DNA of 64,000 bases from Gilvimarinus xylanilyticus (GCF_024195295.1 NZ_JAMFTH010000001.1:1426001-1490000); one strand, 5' to 3'; positions 17,000 to 27,179 are shown, counted from the stretch's first letter. Made by a program: numbers and translations. The notes: generated by a model not told the origin, from the letters alone.

Positions 17000-17710
17000 T
17001 CAACGATTTACCTGCCTGAACAGCTCGCGTGAGCGCAGGGGTTTTGCCCCTAGTAAGTGCTCCAGCAATTGGCGATTCACACGTTTGGCGGTTCGCTTGG
17101 CCACCACCGAATCTTCCCCATGATAACTAACCGCGAGAATATCCGCGCCCTTCAGAACCGCCAGCCCCGCCGGAGGGTTTACGCACTTGATAAACCCAGC
17201 CTCGGGGTCGAGCCGGTACCAGGCCTCGGGTTCGATAGCCTCACCACTGGCGGCGCAGTGGCTCCAGTTAATCCCCACCCCCAACTCCTGCAATAAACGA
17301 TATTCAAACCCGCGCAATACGGGCTCAATCTCCGCGCTCTGGGCCAGTGACTGGACGGCATCCTGATAGGCGGTAAACACTTGGGGGTGGGCATCGCCCT
17401 CGGGCAATAAGCGCAGCAATAGCTCATTAAGGTAAAGGCCGGAATACAGCGCCGGGCCTTGCAGAAAATGGCGCAAGCCACTGGCCTCAAAGTGAGTCAT
17501 CAGCAGCAAACTGCCCTTGCCCTGCATTGACACCAGTAGCGGTATAAAAGGGTTAATCAGGGAGCGATGGGCATTTTTCTTTTGCCGCTGACCACGCACC
17601 ACAGCCCCAATCATGCCATGCTGACGGGTCAGGCAGTGAGCGATAATGCTGGTATCGCGATAGGGGCGGGTATGAATAATATAGGCCTGTTCCAGCTCGA
17701 CCCGCTGCAT
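17000..17710 (-). CDS. recO: DNA repair protein RecO
   Basis: 236-residue RecFOR mediator that loads RecA at gaps. The N-terminal OB-fold shows QAYIIHTRPYRDTSIIAHCLT and GMIGAVVRGQR; the helical C-terminal domain follows (RLLQELGVGINWSHC, GFIKCVNPPAG). Last gene of the leftward lepA-lepB-DUF4845-rnc-era-recO block, 12 bp after era. pdxJ, which follows recO in many gammaproteobacteria, is not here; the convergent element and gacS are instead. Confidence 0.93.
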   Translation of the reverse strand: MQRVELEQAYIIHTRPYRDTSIIAHCLTRQHGMIGAVVRGQRQKKNAHRSLINPFIPLLVSMQGKGSLLLMTHFEASGLRHFLQGPALYSGLYLNELLLRLLPEGDAHPQVFTAYQDAVQSLAQSAEIEPVLRGFEYRLLQELGVGINWSHCAASGEAIEPEAWYRLDPEAGFIKCVNPPAGLAVLKGADILAVSYHGEDSVVAKRTAKRVNRQLLEHLLGAKPLRSRELFRQVNR

Positions 17711-17722
17711 AACGAAAAACCG

Positions 17723-18622
17723 TTACAGGTCGTCGTAGCCCAGACTGCGCAGGGCGCGCTCGTCATCGGACCAACCAGATTTTACTTTGACCCAGAGGCG
17801 CAGCATGATCTTTTGCTCCAGCAGCTTTTCCATATCCTGGCGCGCCTGCTGACCGATCTGCTTTATGCGGTCGCCTTTGTTACCAATCAAGATACGCTTT
17901 TGGCCATCGCGCTCCACCAGTATCACCGCGCCTATATGCAGGGTTTTACCGTCGTGCTTATACTCTTCAATTTCTACCGCCATCTGGTGAGGCAACTCAT
18001 CGCCCAGTTGGCGGGTAATTTTTTCACGCACAATCTCGGCCACCATAAAACGTGCCGAGCGATCGGTAATTTGGTCCTCGGCAAAAAAGTGGGGACCTGT
18101 GGGCATGTAGCTTAAAATCACTTCTTTAAGGCGATCTAAATTAGTGCCGCGCAGCGCCGACATAGGCACAATCTGGTCCGCCTTAAGCCGCTCGGACAGC
18201 ACCTGAAGATGTGGCAAAAGCGTGTTTTTATCCTCAATTTTATCGACCTTGTTAACCGCCAGAATAATGGGCGAGCGCGAGGACTCCAGCCGTTGCGCGA
18301 CCATTTCATCTTCTTCGGTAAAGGCCAGACGATCCACCACAAAAATGACTAAGTCCACATCTTTCATGGCCGAGCCCGCGGCGCGATTCATATAGCGGTT
18401 AATCGCGCGGGGCTCGTTTTTGTGTTGCCCCGGGGTATCCACAAACACCACTTGATCATTCCCTTCGGTGAGAATGCCGGTAACGTTATTGCGGGTGGTT
18501 TGCGGTTTGCGCGAAGTGATGCTCACCTTCTGGCCCAGTAAATGGTTCAGCAAGGTAGATTTTCCCACATTGGGGCGACCGACAATGGCTACATAACCAC
18601 AGCGGGTATTGGAATCGGTCAT
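17723..18622 (-). CDS. era: GTPase Era
   Basis: 299-residue essential GTPase of 30S assembly that binds the 16S rRNA 3' end. G1 [13 protein letters not shown]3 DTPGQH, G4 NKVD, and a C-terminal KH domain ([25 protein letters not shown]). ATG 18622 ([15 protein letters not shown]) gives the standard length and sits 11 bp after the rnc stop; an in-frame start at 18742 would run into rnc and add 40 unconserved residues. Confidence 0.96.
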   Translation of the reverse strand: MTDSNTRCGYVAIVGRPNVGKSTLLNHLLGQKVSITSRKPQTTRNNVTGILTEGNDQVVFVDTPGQHKNEPRAINRYMNRAAGSAMKDVDLVIFVVDRLAFTEEDEMVAQRLESSRSPIILAVNKVDKIEDKNTLLPHLQVLSERLKADQIVPMSALRGTNLDRLKEVILSYMPTGPHFFAEDQITDRSARFMVAEIVREKITRQLGDELPHQMAVEIEEYKHDGKTLHIGAVILVERDGQKRILIGNKGDRIKQIGQQARQDMEKLLEQKIMLRLWVKVKSGWSDDERALRSLGYDDL

Positions 18623-18633
18623 AGGGTCTCCGG

Positions 18634-19314
18634 TTAAACCACGCCCAGACGTTTTAACGCCTGGGATGCACTTTGTTTCTCGGCCGCCCGGCGACTGCTG
18701 GCGCTGGCACGCTCGGGCTGAGGTAAAAGGGATACATGGCACTCAATGGTGAATGTCTGAGCGTGGGCTTCCCCATTGACCTCAACCACTTGATAATCCG
18801 GCAGCGGCTCGCGCTTGGACTGTAAGTATTCCTGCAAACGGGTTTTGGCGTCTTTGGCGGGGGTATCCAGGCTAAGGGCCGTCAATCGGCTGGCGTACCA
18901 CTGCAAGACTCGCTGGCGACAGACCTCAAGACCAGCCTCGCGATAGATAGCGCCAATAATCGCTTCAACCGCGTCAGCAAGGATGGAGTCGCGGCGCTTA
19001 CCGCCGCTTTTCATCTCACCTTCGCCCAACTGTAAACAATCACCCAGCTCAAATTCCCGTGCCAGCTCCGCCAGCGTCTCGCCTTTTACCAACTGCGCAC
19101 GCAAACGGCTCAGCTGCCCTTCGCGAGCTTGCGGAAATTTGCCAAATAAGGCCTCGGCGATTAAAAAATTGACGATGGAATCGCCCAAAAACTCTAATCG
19201 CTCGTTGTTTTGCGCCCCTACACTGCGGTGGCTAAGGGCCAGGGTGAGCGCTTGTGTATCGGCAAATTGATAGCCCAGGCGCTGCTGCAACCGGGTTAAT
19301 AAAATCTCACTCAC
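18634..19314 (-). CDS. rnc: Ribonuclease III
   Basis: 226-residue double-strand RNA endonuclease for rRNA and mRNA processing. The catalytic signature [20 protein letters not shown] lies near residues 38-58, a second acidic site near [11 protein letters not shown], and a dsRBD fills the C-terminus ([20 protein letters not shown]...[15 protein letters not shown]). The start overlaps the DUF4845 gene stop by 4 bp. Confidence 0.96.
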   Translation of the reverse strand: MSEILLTRLQQRLGYQFADTQALTLALSHRSVGAQNNERLEFLGDSIVNFLIAEALFGKFPQAREGQLSRLRAQLVKGETLAELAREFELGDCLQLGEGEMKSGGKRRDSILADAVEAIIGAIYREAGLEVCRQRVLQWYASRLTALSLDTPAKDAKTRLQEYLQSKREPLPDYQVVEVNGEAHAQTFTIECHVSLLPQPERASASSRRAAEKQSASQALKRLGVV

Positions 19315-19727
19315 TTTTTGTCACTATTTTCCGGGGCGTCGCAACATTCTTCGGGGCGCGAGCTGTCCAATACATTATGAAAGCGAAGCATCACATCAAT
19401 ATTGGCCATTAGCGGCACTCGGGTCTCGTATTGATTGACCACGATAATCCCCTTGCTGCCCTGAACAAACTCAAGCTCGCGCGCTTGTGGGCTGCGAACG
19501 CCGTTAATACTGTAATAGCTTTCCAGGCGGCGGGTAATTTCGCTTTTGCTCATGCGTTTTAAGGACTCGCCCTCATCGGCCAGGGCTTTAAAACCGTTAA
19601 CAATGTAGTAATTTTCAACATATACCGGCACCAACTTGGCCGCACACATACCAAAAAATGCGACCAGCACGATCACCAGTAGCCAACCGATTGATGACAA
19701 CCCTCGTTGTGATGAACCTGTACGCAT
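19311..19727 (-). CDS. DUF4845 membrane protein of the lepB-rnc interval
   Basis: 138 residues with a single N-terminal transmembrane helix (residues 11-33, SIGWLLVIVLVAFFGMCAAKLVP) and a periplasmic domain. A protein of this family sits between lepB and rnc in Pseudomonas and relatives; its function is not established. The pilin-like start (QRGLSSIGWLL) is common to the family, though no prepilin cleavage motif is evident. Confidence 0.85.
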   Translation of the reverse strand: MRTGSSQRGLSSIGWLLVIVLVAFFGMCAAKLVPVYVENYYIVNGFKALADEGESLKRMSKSEITRRLESYYSINGVRSPQARELEFVQGSKGIIVVNQYETRVPLMANIDVMLRFHNVLDSSRPEECCDAPENSDKK

Positions 19728-19775
19728 ACTCGCTATCCTCTGCTTAAGTTTCTTTTAGTATAACCTAGGTTATCA

Positions 19776-20636
19776 CTAATCAATCGCACCCACTCGATCA
19801 AAGCTGGGCAAGCTGAACAGCGAGTCCCAGTGCATCCAAACGGCTACGGCTTTACCCACGATTTGGTCTTCGGGGACAAAGGGATCGTCCCAGCCGCGAC
19901 TATCAAAGCTGTTGTCACGGTTATCGCCCACCATAAAGTAATGCCCTTCCGGCACCTGCCAGCTGCCGCGTTGGCTGTAGCGGCCGGGACGCAAATACTT
20001 GCGGGCGGTAAAGGTGTGCTCACCCAAGGTTTCTTTAACCAAGCGAAATTGCGGGCGCTGGGGTGGCAGCACGGCTTCGAGCTTTTCATCCACCGGCTCG
20101 CCATTGATAAGCAGCTGATGGTCGTTGTACTCAATGTGATCTCCGGGCAGACCAATCACCCGCTTAATGTAGTAGGTATCGGGCAGATGCGGCGGAAAAA
20201 ACACCATCACATCGCCGCGCTCGGGGTCGTTAACGGGAATAATTTTTTTGTTGATTACCGGCAGGCGCAAGCCATAGGTGTACTTGTTCACCAAAATAAA
20301 GTCGCCCACATCCAGAGTGGGCTCCATCGAGCCCGAGGGAATCTGGAAGGGTTCGGCGACAAACGAGCGCAGCACAAACACCACCAGTAGCACCGGAAAG
20401 AACGACTTACTGTATTCAACAATCACCGGCTCGCGACTCGCCTCGCCCACCGCGCGATGGTAAAGCTTGTAGTTTTCGCTATCGGTATCGCCTAGATTTT
20501 GCTCGTCAAACTGCGCTTTGGCGGCGGCTATTTTACGTTTGCGCGGACCGGCCAGCACCAGCGCATCGAACAGCCACACTAACCCCGTCAAAAACACCCC
20601 AATGGTAAGAATTAGGGGCAGGTTAATATTTTCCAT
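19776..20636 (-). CDS. lepB: Signal peptidase I (LepB)
   Basis: 286-residue inner-membrane peptidase that removes Sec and Tat signal peptides. Two N-terminal transmembrane helices (about residues 6-27 and 78-95), catalytic Ser in PSGSMEPTL, catalytic Lys in TYYIKRVIGLPGD, and the GDNRDNSFDSRGWG-type box (GDNRDNSFDSRGWD). It follows lepA by 60 bp. Confidence 0.96.
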   Translation of the reverse strand: MENINLPLILTIGVFLTGLVWLFDALVLAGPRKRKIAAAKAQFDEQNLGDTDSENYKLYHRAVGEASREPVIVEYSKSFFPVLLVVFVLRSFVAEPFQIPSGSMEPTLDVGDFILVNKYTYGLRLPVINKKIIPVNDPERGDVMVFFPPHLPDTYYIKRVIGLPGDHIEYNDHQLLINGEPVDEKLEAVLPPQRPQFRLVKETLGEHTFTARKYLRPGRYSQRGSWQVPEGHYFMVGDNRDNSFDSRGWDDPFVPEDQIVGKAVAVWMHWDSLFSLPSFDRVGAID

Positions 20637-20696
20637 GTATTCGCCTTGTTGTTAACTCTGAGCCTTGTATCGGTGCGGAAGAGTGTATCTGCGCGC

Positions 20697-22514
20697 TTAA
20701 TTATCAACCTGCAGCACCGCCAGGAAAGCAGACTGGGGAATTTCTACATTACCCACCTGCTTCATTCGTTTTTTACCTTCTTTTTGCTTCTGCAACAGCT
20801 TCTTCTTACGCGAGGCGTCGCCACCATAGCATTTAGCGGTTACGTTTTTGCGCAGGGCCTTCACCGTAGAGCGCGCCACCACATTGCCGCCAATAGCCGC
20901 CTGAATGGCGACATCGAACATCTGCCGGGGAATCAGCTCTTTCATTTTATCGGTGAGGTTGCGACCAATACTCTGGGCGTGATCGCGGTGGACGATCAGA
21001 GCCAAGGCATCGACCCGGTCGCCGTTAATCAGCACATCCAGACGCACCAAGTTGGCGGCCTCAAAACGCGAGAAACTGTAATCGAGCGAAGCAAAGCCAC
21101 GGCTGACGGATTTTAAGCGATCAAAGAAATCCATTACCACTTCGTTCATGGGCATGTCGTAACGCACCGACACCTGATTGCCCATATAGTGCATATCGCG
21201 CTGCATGCCGCGCTTTTCGGCGCACAGGGTAATCACCGCACCCAAATGTTCCTGAGGCACTAAGATGCTGGCCTCGACAATCGGCTCGCGCATCTCTTCA
21301 ATGGAACCCAAGTCAGGCAGCGAAGAGGGATTATCCACGTAAATAGTCTCGCCCTTGGTGGTCACAATTTCGTAGACCACGGTGGGAGCGGTGGTGATTA
21401 AGTCCAGGTCGTATTCGCGCTCGAGTCGCTCCTGGATAATCTCCATATGGAGCATACCCAAAAAGCCGCAACGAAAACCAAAGCCCAGGGCGTCGGAGCT
21501 TTCGGGCTCGAAAAACAGCGAGGCATCGTTCAGGGTTAGCTTTTGCAGGGCTTCGCGGAAGTTTTCAAAATCGTCCGAGCTTACCGGGAACATACCCGCG
21601 TACACCTGGGGCTTCACTTTTTGGAAACCGGGCAAGGCCTCGGTATCCGGGTGGGTGCTGGAGATAATGGTATCGCCCACCGGAGCGCCCTGAATATCTT
21701 TAATACCGGCGACAATAAAACCTACCTCACCGGCTTTTAACTCTTTGAGTTTGGTCAGCTTGGGATTAAAGACACCCACACTGTCCACCACATGGGCTTT
21801 GCCGATCGACTTGGTAAAGATTTTATCTTTGACCCGCAAGGTGCCCTGGGTGACCCGCACCAACGACACCACGCCCATATAGTTGTCGAACCAGGAATCG
21901 ATAATCAGCGCCTGCAGGGGCGCATCGCGATCGCCCACCGGCGGCGGCACCAAGCGCACCAGCTCTTCCAGAACGTCTTCAATACCCAGGCCCGACTTGG
22001 CGCTGCAGCGCACCGCTTCGGTGGCATCAATGCCAATCACATCTTCAATTTCCTGCGCCACCCGGTCCGGCTCGGCCTGGGGCAAGTCCATTTTGTTGAG
22101 TACCGGGATGACTTCCAGCCCCTGCTCAATCGCGGTATAGCAGTTGGCCACCGATTGCGCCTCAACGCCTTGGGCGGCATCCACCACCAGCAGCGCGCCT
22201 TCACAGGCAGACAGCGAGCGGGATACTTCGTAGGAGAAGTCCACGTGCCCCGGGGTATCAATAAAGTTGAGCTGATAAGTCTCGCCGTCGCGGGCTTTAT
22301 AATCGAGGGTGACGCTTTGGGCTTTAATGGTAATACCGCGCTCGCGCTCCAGGTCCATGGAATCGAGCACTTGAGCGGCCATTTCCCGGTCGGTCAAGCC
22401 GCCACACAACTGAATAAATCGATCCGCAATCGTGGATTTGCCGTGGTCGATATGGGCAATAATGGAGAAGTTGCGGATGTGGCTGATTTCTTTAGGGTTC
22501 GTACTATCTGACAT
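20697..22514 (-). CDS. lepA: Elongation factor 4 (LepA)
   Basis: 605-residue translational GTPase implicated in ribosome function and 30S biogenesis. G1 [14 protein letters not shown]2 RGITIKAQ, G3 DTPGHVDF, G4 NKMD, then the EF-G-like domains and the LepA C-terminal domain ([25 protein letters not shown]). First gene of the leftward block; divergent from dapE. Confidence 0.97.
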   Translation of the reverse strand: MSDSTNPKEISHIRNFSIIAHIDHGKSTIADRFIQLCGGLTDREMAAQVLDSMDLERERGITIKAQSVTLDYKARDGETYQLNFIDTPGHVDFSYEVSRSLSACEGALLVVDAAQGVEAQSVANCYTAIEQGLEVIPVLNKMDLPQAEPDRVAQEIEDVIGIDATEAVRCSAKSGLGIEDVLEELVRLVPPPVGDRDAPLQALIIDSWFDNYMGVVSLVRVTQGTLRVKDKIFTKSIGKAHVVDSVGVFNPKLTKLKELKAGEVGFIVAGIKDIQGAPVGDTIISSTHPDTEALPGFQKVKPQVYAGMFPVSSDDFENFREALQKLTLNDASLFFEPESSDALGFGFRCGFLGMLHMEIIQERLEREYDLDLITTAPTVVYEIVTTKGETIYVDNPSSLPDLGSIEEMREPIVEASILVPQEHLGAVITLCAEKRGMQRDMHYMGNQVSVRYDMPMNEVVMDFFDRLKSVSRGFASLDYSFSRFEAANLVRLDVLINGDRVDALALIVHRDHAQSIGRNLTDKMKELIPRQMFDVAIQAAIGGNVVARSTVKALRKNVTAKCYGGDASRKKKLLQKQKEGKKRMKQVGNVEIPQSAFLAVLQVDN

Positions 22515-22661
22515 TCGGTCTCAACTCATGCGCGGGCGCTGGGCGCCGGCGGCGAAAATTGTCGATCCCGCCCGCAGCGGTGAACTGTGCGGTACGCGGG
22601 GCGTGCGCAAAAGCGGCAAGTTTAGCTTATTTGCCTGCCCCATGCTATGACATGCCCAGGG

Positions 22662-22693
22662 GTTTAGCGCTAAACGCCGGTATTTGCTAAAAT
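22662..22693 (+). promoter_or_regulatory. Palindrome and -10 element upstream of dapE
   Basis: A perfect 14-bp palindrome GTTTAGCGCTAAAC (22662-22675) lies where a -35 box would be, and an extended -10 (TGC-TAAAAT, 22686-22693) follows. The dapE ATG is 42 bp after the -10 box. The palindrome could be an operator, but no regulator is identified. Confidence 0.4.
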
Positions 22694-22734
22694 CGCGCCC
22701 CCAACTCAAACCACCTATTTTAAGCGGACCGCCC

Positions 22735-23865
22735 ATGACCTCTCCTACCCTAACGCTCGCCTGCGACTTGATTGCCCGCCACTCTGTCACGCCCGAAGAC
22801 GCCGGGTGTCAGGCGTTGATGATGGAGCGCCTGCAAGCCATAGGTTTTACCTTACACAAACTTCCCTTTGGCGAGGTAGACAACTTTTGGGCGGTGCGCG
22901 GTGATTCGGGACCTTTACTGGCCTTCGCCGGGCACACCGATGTCGTCCCCACCGGCCCCGAGGCGCAATGGCAATACCCCCCGTTCGAACCCTGCATTGT
23001 GGACGGCATGCTGTGCGGGCGCGGCGCGGCCGATATGAAAGGCTCGCTGGCCTCAATGGTGGTGGCCTGCGAAGAGTTCGTCGCCCAACACCCCAATCAC
23101 ACCGGCCGTATTGGCTTTTTGATTACCAGCGATGAAGAGGGACCGGCCGATAACGGTACGGTTAAAGTGGTTGAGTGGCTGCAGCAACAGGGCGAACAGA
23201 TCGACTGGTGTATCGTGGGCGAACCCTCCAGCACCCATAAGTTGGGCGATGTCATTAAAAACGGGCGGCGCGGCTCGCTGGGCGCCGAGCTGACGGTAAA
23301 AGGAGTTCAGGGGCATGTGGCCTACCCGCATCTGGCCGAGAACCCTATTCACACTCTGGCACCGGCATTAACCGAGTTGGCCGCCACCGAGTGGGACCAG
23401 GGCAATGATTTTTTCCCGGCCACCAGCTTTCAGGTATCCAATCTCAATGCGGGCACCGGTGCCACCAATGTAATTCCTGGCGAAGCCCATGTGGTGTTTA
23501 ACTTTCGCTTCTCAACCGAGGTGACCGAGGCCGAGCTGCGCGAACGCACCGAAGCCATACTGAACCGCCACGGACTCAACTACGAGCTGACCTGGAAACT
23601 GAGTGGCCAGCCCTTTCTGACCGCCGAGGGTTCGCTGGTAGATGCCGTCGTCAAAGCCGTGGAAGATACCACCGGTTACCGCCCCGAGCTCTCCACCAGC
23701 GGCGGCACCTCAGATGGTCGCTTTATCGCGCCTACGGGCGCTCAGGTGGTAGAGTTGGGGCCGATAAACGCCACCATTCACAAGCTCAATGAGCGCATTG
23801 GCGCGCAAGAGTTGGAGCAGCTAACTCAAGCCTATCGCCGCACTCTGGAAAACTTGCTGACTTAA
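22735..23865 (+). CDS. dapE: Succinyl-diaminopimelate desuccinylase (DapE)
   Basis: 376-residue M20 metallohydrolase of the lysine/diaminopimelate pathway. Metal-site motifs: [36 protein letters not shown], and the final His in [14 protein letters not shown] 22735 ([20 protein letters not shown]) gives the standard length; an upstream start at 22684 falls within the promoter region. It is monocistronic here; dapA is 15 kb away. Confidence 0.96.
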   Translation: MTSPTLTLACDLIARHSVTPEDAGCQALMMERLQAIGFTLHKLPFGEVDNFWAVRGDSGPLLAFAGHTDVVPTGPEAQWQYPPFEPCIVDGMLCGRGAADMKGSLASMVVACEEFVAQHPNHTGRIGFLITSDEEGPADNGTVKVVEWLQQQGEQIDWCIVGEPSSTHKLGDVIKNGRRGSLGAELTVKGVQGHVAYPHLAENPIHTLAPALTELAATEWDQGNDFFPATSFQVSNLNAGTGATNVIPGEAHVVFNFRFSTEVTEAELRERTEAILNRHGLNYELTWKLSGQPFLTAEGSLVDAVVKAVEDTTGYRPELSTSGGTSDGRFIAPTGAQVVELGPINATIHKLNERIGAQELEQLTQAYRRTLENLLT

Positions 23866-23898
23866 CTTGCTGAATTAAAAAAACGGCTTTTGCCATTG

Positions 23899-24765
23899 CT
23901 AGCGCCGCTGTGGGGCGGGTAATGGCGAGTCGAGATAGATCACTTGCCAATCCGCGCGACTGATCTGCTCTTTGGCCCAGCGCAGGCGATCAAACTCGTC
24001 GATTAGAGCGTCCAGCGATCCATCGCGCTGGGCTCGCTCCAAGCCTAGGGTAAGGCGCTTGGCCAGCTTGGGATTATCCGGCGAAACGTAAAAATAGACA
24101 TCGTTGGGATAGCTCAATACCAAGTTGGGCACCATAGCAAGATCCAGCTCGGGGTATTGTTCGATCTCACCGCGCACCTGATAGATCCCGCGAGGGAAAT
24201 AATCAAAACGGTCCGCCGCCAACATCCGAAACAGCGGGTGATAGCCTGTTGCTGTCACATAGGGTAATTGATTGTGTGCCAGGACCTTGACGTCGGGCCA
24301 CTGTGCTCCCACCCCCGCCACCCGCTGGCGCAAGTCGCTCAACGCCAAAGGATCGGTGTACAGCGGCAAATCACGCTCGCGCACAAGCAACATGCGATAC
24401 TGAGTCAGCTCGCCGAGCAAAGACACCGGCACCCGCAACAATCCATTGTCAGCACGCTCGACGCTATTGCGCCACATGACGTCCACTACTCCGCGCTGCA
24501 CCGAGACGCGCAAACGGTTATCCACCAGTAGCTGTTCGGGCAGGCGCAACTCAAACTCACCATACTCCGGAACGGTTAACTGCAGAGCTCTGTGCAACAG
24601 CCGCTTAAAGTAAAGAGACTCTTGATTACCATCTTCAGCCCCGTAACTGGGGGCGACAATCACCTCAACATCCCCCCCGACCTGTTGGGCAAGGGTAAAG
24701 ACCGATGCCAGGCTTAGGCTAAGCCCCAAAAACAGTATCGCCCAACACTTGTTCACTATTCGCAC
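23899..24765 (-). CDS. Periplasmic solute-binding-like protein
   Basis: About 288 residues with a clear signal peptide (VNKCWAILFLGLSLSLASVFTLAQ). The mature part looks like a type-2 periplasmic binding fold (LRVSVQRGVVDVMWRNSVERADNGLLRVPVSL, then DLRQRVAGVGAQWPDVKVLAHN), the arrangement of SBP_bac_3-like proteins in marine Gammaproteobacteria that usually have no ABC partner. No permease is adjacent, so a sensory or scavenging role is as likely as transport. GTG 24765 has a GAAGG site at good spacing; GTG 24771 is an alternative. Confidence 0.7.
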   Translation of the reverse strand: MRIVNKCWAILFLGLSLSLASVFTLAQQVGGDVEVIVAPSYGAEDGNQESLYFKRLLHRALQLTVPEYGEFELRLPEQLLVDNRLRVSVQRGVVDVMWRNSVERADNGLLRVPVSLLGELTQYRMLLVRERDLPLYTDPLALSDLRQRVAGVGAQWPDVKVLAHNQLPYVTATGYHPLFRMLAADRFDYFPRGIYQVRGEIEQYPELDLAMVPNLVLSYPNDVYFYVSPDNPKLAKRLTLGLERAQRDGSLDALIDEFDRLRWAKEQISRADWQVIYLDSPLPAPQRR

Positions 24766-24794
24766 TGCCACCTTCTATCGCCGATCGCGGGTTT

Positions 24795-24922
24795 AGGGCA
24801 TCCTGATCTACATTATTATCACTCTTGAAATCCTGGCACACGTGCTGGCACTCCAAGGGCTCGCGGCGAAGCATCCATGCACCGCGCTATTAACTCGTCA
24901 ATGTTTATTGCCGGGCTAACAG
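24795..24922. repeat. Dispersed hairpin repeat, degenerate copy C
   Basis: The segment 24855-24922 (GGGCTCGCGG ... CGCTATTAAC ... TTGCCGGGCTAACAG) aligns in order with the corresponding part of the copy at 26222-26391 and, reversed, with 35603-35757. The outer part (24795-24855) aligns only weakly. It lies in the divergent gap between the binding-like protein and the MFS transporter, and the transporter's best promoter begins 8 bp after it. Confidence 0.5.
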
Positions 24923-24929
24923 CTTGATA

Positions 24930-24959
24930 TTTAACGCAGCCAAGTTGCCCCCGTATAAT
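24930..24959 (+). promoter_or_regulatory. Probable promoter of the MFS transporter gene
   Basis: TTTAAC (24930-24935) and a perfect TATAAT (24954-24959) with an 18-bp spacer, about 58 bp before the ATG at 25018. Confidence 0.5.
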
Positions 24960-25017
24960 ACGCCAAATTTTCTTCTATAGGGCACCTGGCTGTACTTTGA
25001 AAAATTACTATCAATTT

Positions 25018-26220
25018 ATGCGCGCTCACTGGGCTCTGCTCAGCTTTGGTTTTGTCAGCATTTTTTGGGGCAACTTTGGCCAATCCTTTTTCGTCAGCTG
25101 GTACGGCAGTCATATTCAACAATCATTGGGCTTAAGTGCCGCCAGCTACGGCAGCTTGTATTCGGCGGGCACCCTGGGCAGCGCACTCACCATTATCGCT
25201 GTGGGCGGGCTAGTGGATCGCAGGCCCCTGCCGCGCTTTACCGCGCTGGTGGGCATGGGGTTAATGCTTGCCTGCCTGCTTATGATGAGCGCCACCGCGC
25301 CCCTGGCATTGTTGCTGGGGTTTTATTTGCTGCGGCTGTGTGGCCAGGGCCTGCTGCCGCACACGGCGCAAACGACTATGGCCCGCTATTTTGACGACCA
25401 CAGAGGCAAGGCCCTGAGTCTGTCCGCCAGCGGTGTACCGGTGGGTGAGATTGTCCTGCCGCTGATTGCCGTGGCCTTAATTGCCGCTATTGGATGGCGC
25501 GGCAGCTGGTTGGTATTGGCCGCCAGTATTCCGGTTATTTACCTGCCGCTCAGCCTCTATCTGCTGCGCCGTGCGCCGCAAAACACCCACCTGCCCCCTG
25601 ACGTGGACGCGCCTGCGCAAACGAATAGCCAGGGGCGCCGGGCCATGTTCCAAGACTATCGATTCTGGCTCGCCCTACCCGCCGTTTTGGCCGCGCCCTT
25701 TATTGTCACGGGTATTTTTATTCAGCAGGGTTTTATTCTGGAGCAAAAGAACTGGTCTGCGGTTTGGCTGGCCAGCTGCTTTGTGGTCTACGGCATCAGT
25801 CATTGGCTAAGCTCGCTGGCCGCCGGTCTGCTGGTGGATTTATTTAGCGCCCGCAAGCTGCTGCCGTTTATGCTGGCACCTCTGGCGTTGGCGTTGCTGG
25901 TTCTGGCGTATCTGCAAGGGCACTGGATTGCGCCGTTGTTTATGGCTCTGTTGGGCGCCGCCATCGGTATGGCCAGCCCGATTACCGGTGCCCTGTGGGC
26001 CGAGGTATACGGCACCGGCAAGCTGGGTTCGATTCGCTCGCTGATGACCGCGTTTATGGTCTTCTCGACTGCCGCCTCGCCGGTATTGTTTGGCGCCATG
26101 ATCGATGCGGGAACAAGCGCGGCGCAGTTATTCGGGGTTTGCGCGCTCGCGGTGGTGTTGGCCGCCTTGCTGGTGGTGTTTTCCTACCCGCGCGGCAAAA
26201 ATAACCCGGCGCTGGTATGA
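25018..26220 (+). CDS. MFS transporter
   Basis: About 400 residues with around 12 predicted transmembrane helices and a central cytoplasmic loop (about residues 190-212, HLPPDVDAPAQTNSQGR). The loop between TM2 and TM3 carries a GGLVDRRPLPR motif (MFS motif A type). The C-terminal half shows GALWAEVYGTGKLGSIRSLM, typical of the monocarboxylate/oxalate-like MFS branch. Substrate unknown. I prefer ATG 25018; an in-frame TTG at 24997 would add seven residues, and neither has a clear ribosome site. Its stop is one base before repeat copy A. Confidence 0.85.
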   Translation: MRAHWALLSFGFVSIFWGNFGQSFFVSWYGSHIQQSLGLSAASYGSLYSAGTLGSALTIIAVGGLVDRRPLPRFTALVGMGLMLACLLMMSATAPLALLLGFYLLRLCGQGLLPHTAQTTMARYFDDHRGKALSLSASGVPVGEIVLPLIAVALIAAIGWRGSWLVLAASIPVIYLPLSLYLLRRAPQNTHLPPDVDAPAQTNSQGRRAMFQDYRFWLALPAVLAAPFIVTGIFIQQGFILEQKNWSAVWLASCFVVYGISHWLSSLAAGLLVDLFSARKLLPFMLAPLALALLVLAYLQGHWIAPLFMALLGAAIGMASPITGALWAEVYGTGKLGSIRSLMTAFMVFSTAASPVLFGAMIDAGTSAAQLFGVCALAVVLAALLVVFSYPRGKNNPALV

Positions 26221-26221
26221 T

Positions 26222-26391
26222 CTATTAACCTGGCAATTAAGATGCACGTCCTGAGCATCTTAATTGTCGCCCTGTAAAATCGGCGGAATTTGCGAAACCC
26301 CTTGATTTTATAGGGCTCGCGCCCGCCTTCGGCGGCGTCGGCGCATCCTGCGCCGCTATTAACCCCGCAATCGCAATTGCCGGGGTAATAG
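26222..26391. repeat. Dispersed hairpin repeat, copy A (170 bp, MITE-like)
   Basis: Imperfect 17-bp terminal inverted repeats (26222-26238 and 26375-26391, 15 of 17 matching; ends CTATTA/TAATAG). Inside are a perfect 12-bp stem (26234-26245 with 26255-26266), a 13-bp stem with one mismatch (26269-26281 with 26304-26316), a GCCGCC hairpin and a GGCGCA-GGA-TGCGCC hairpin. The reverse complement aligns over its whole length with 35603-35757. It begins one base after the MFS stop and ends 31 bp before the next start, so it may act as an intergenic terminator or mRNA stabiliser. Confidence 0.72.
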
Positions 26392-26422
26392 GAACCAAGA
26401 TAAACACTTATAAGGATTGTCT

Positions 26423-27130
26423 GTGCGTCTGTCATCTGTGCTCTGGCCGCTCGCTTTTCTCTGCCACTGGCTGGTTGCAGGTTTTGTCGCCTGGCACCTG
26501 CTCGCCCAGGTAGATTTTGCCTATCCCCAGGCTTACCAAGCGCTGGATATCGGGGCTCATATCGAAACCTATGGACCGCAAAACCGCTACAAAGATGATT
26601 TTGCCGATACCGATAAAGAGCAGCGGCTCGGGTTATTTCATCAGATTAACGAGGCTATCCACCAAGATCCCGATTCGTTGGCTGAGATTACCTACACCAC
26701 AAACACAGGCAAGCTAGTCGCGCTATTGCGCCCGCCCGAGGTCGTCCACTTGCAGGATGTCGCGCACCTGATCGACGGGGTGTATGCAGCGGGCTGGAGC
26801 GCCCTGTTGGTGCTTATTGCCACCACCTTGGCGCTGCGCCTGCAGCAAGCCCCCCTGCCGCACCCGCGACATGTGATTCTGACTTTTACCGGTGCCATCG
26901 CCCTGGGGGCTCTGGTGGTGTTTGCCGCCGGCCCCAAAAAAGTGTTTTACCTCCTACACACCTGGGTCTTTCCGCCGGAGCACCCCTGGTTTTTCTATTA
27001 TCAGGACTCACTGATGACCACCCTAATGAAAGCCCCCGACCTGTTTGGTTTTATCGCCGTGCTTCTGCTGCTGCTTTGGACCGCCATATGGGGCATAAGC
27101 CTTTGGGCCGCCATCAGACTGTGGCGGTAA
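26423..27130 (+). CDS. DUF1461-like integral membrane protein
   Basis: About 235 residues with four or five hydrophobic helices: residues 5-25, then after a long periplasmic loop three or four in the C-terminal half. The HLIDGVYAAGWSAL segment and FYLLHTWVFPPEHPWFFYYQDSLMTTLMKAPDLF resemble the DUF1461/TIGR01906 family; function unknown. GTG 26423 sits six bases after an AAGGA ribosome site, which is better than TTG 26417. It follows repeat copy A. Confidence 0.68.
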   Translation: MRLSSVLWPLAFLCHWLVAGFVAWHLLAQVDFAYPQAYQALDIGAHIETYGPQNRYKDDFADTDKEQRLGLFHQINEAIHQDPDSLAEITYTTNTGKLVALLRPPEVVHLQDVAHLIDGVYAAGWSALLVLIATTLALRLQQAPLPHPRHVILTFTGAIALGALVVFAAGPKKVFYLLHTWVFPPEHPWFFYYQDSLMTTLMKAPDLFGFIAVLLLLLWTAIWGISLWAAIRLWR

Positions 27131-27179
27131 CCGCAGCGACAAAATCTATTGACCACAGAGCTTACCGAAGAGAGCATTT

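Noticed and set aside
21792-22511. Long plus-strand reading frame (239 aa) inside lepA
   Set aside because: It is antisense to the highly conserved lepA coding sequence and has His/Arg/Gly-rich composition typical of a shadow frame; no start signal.
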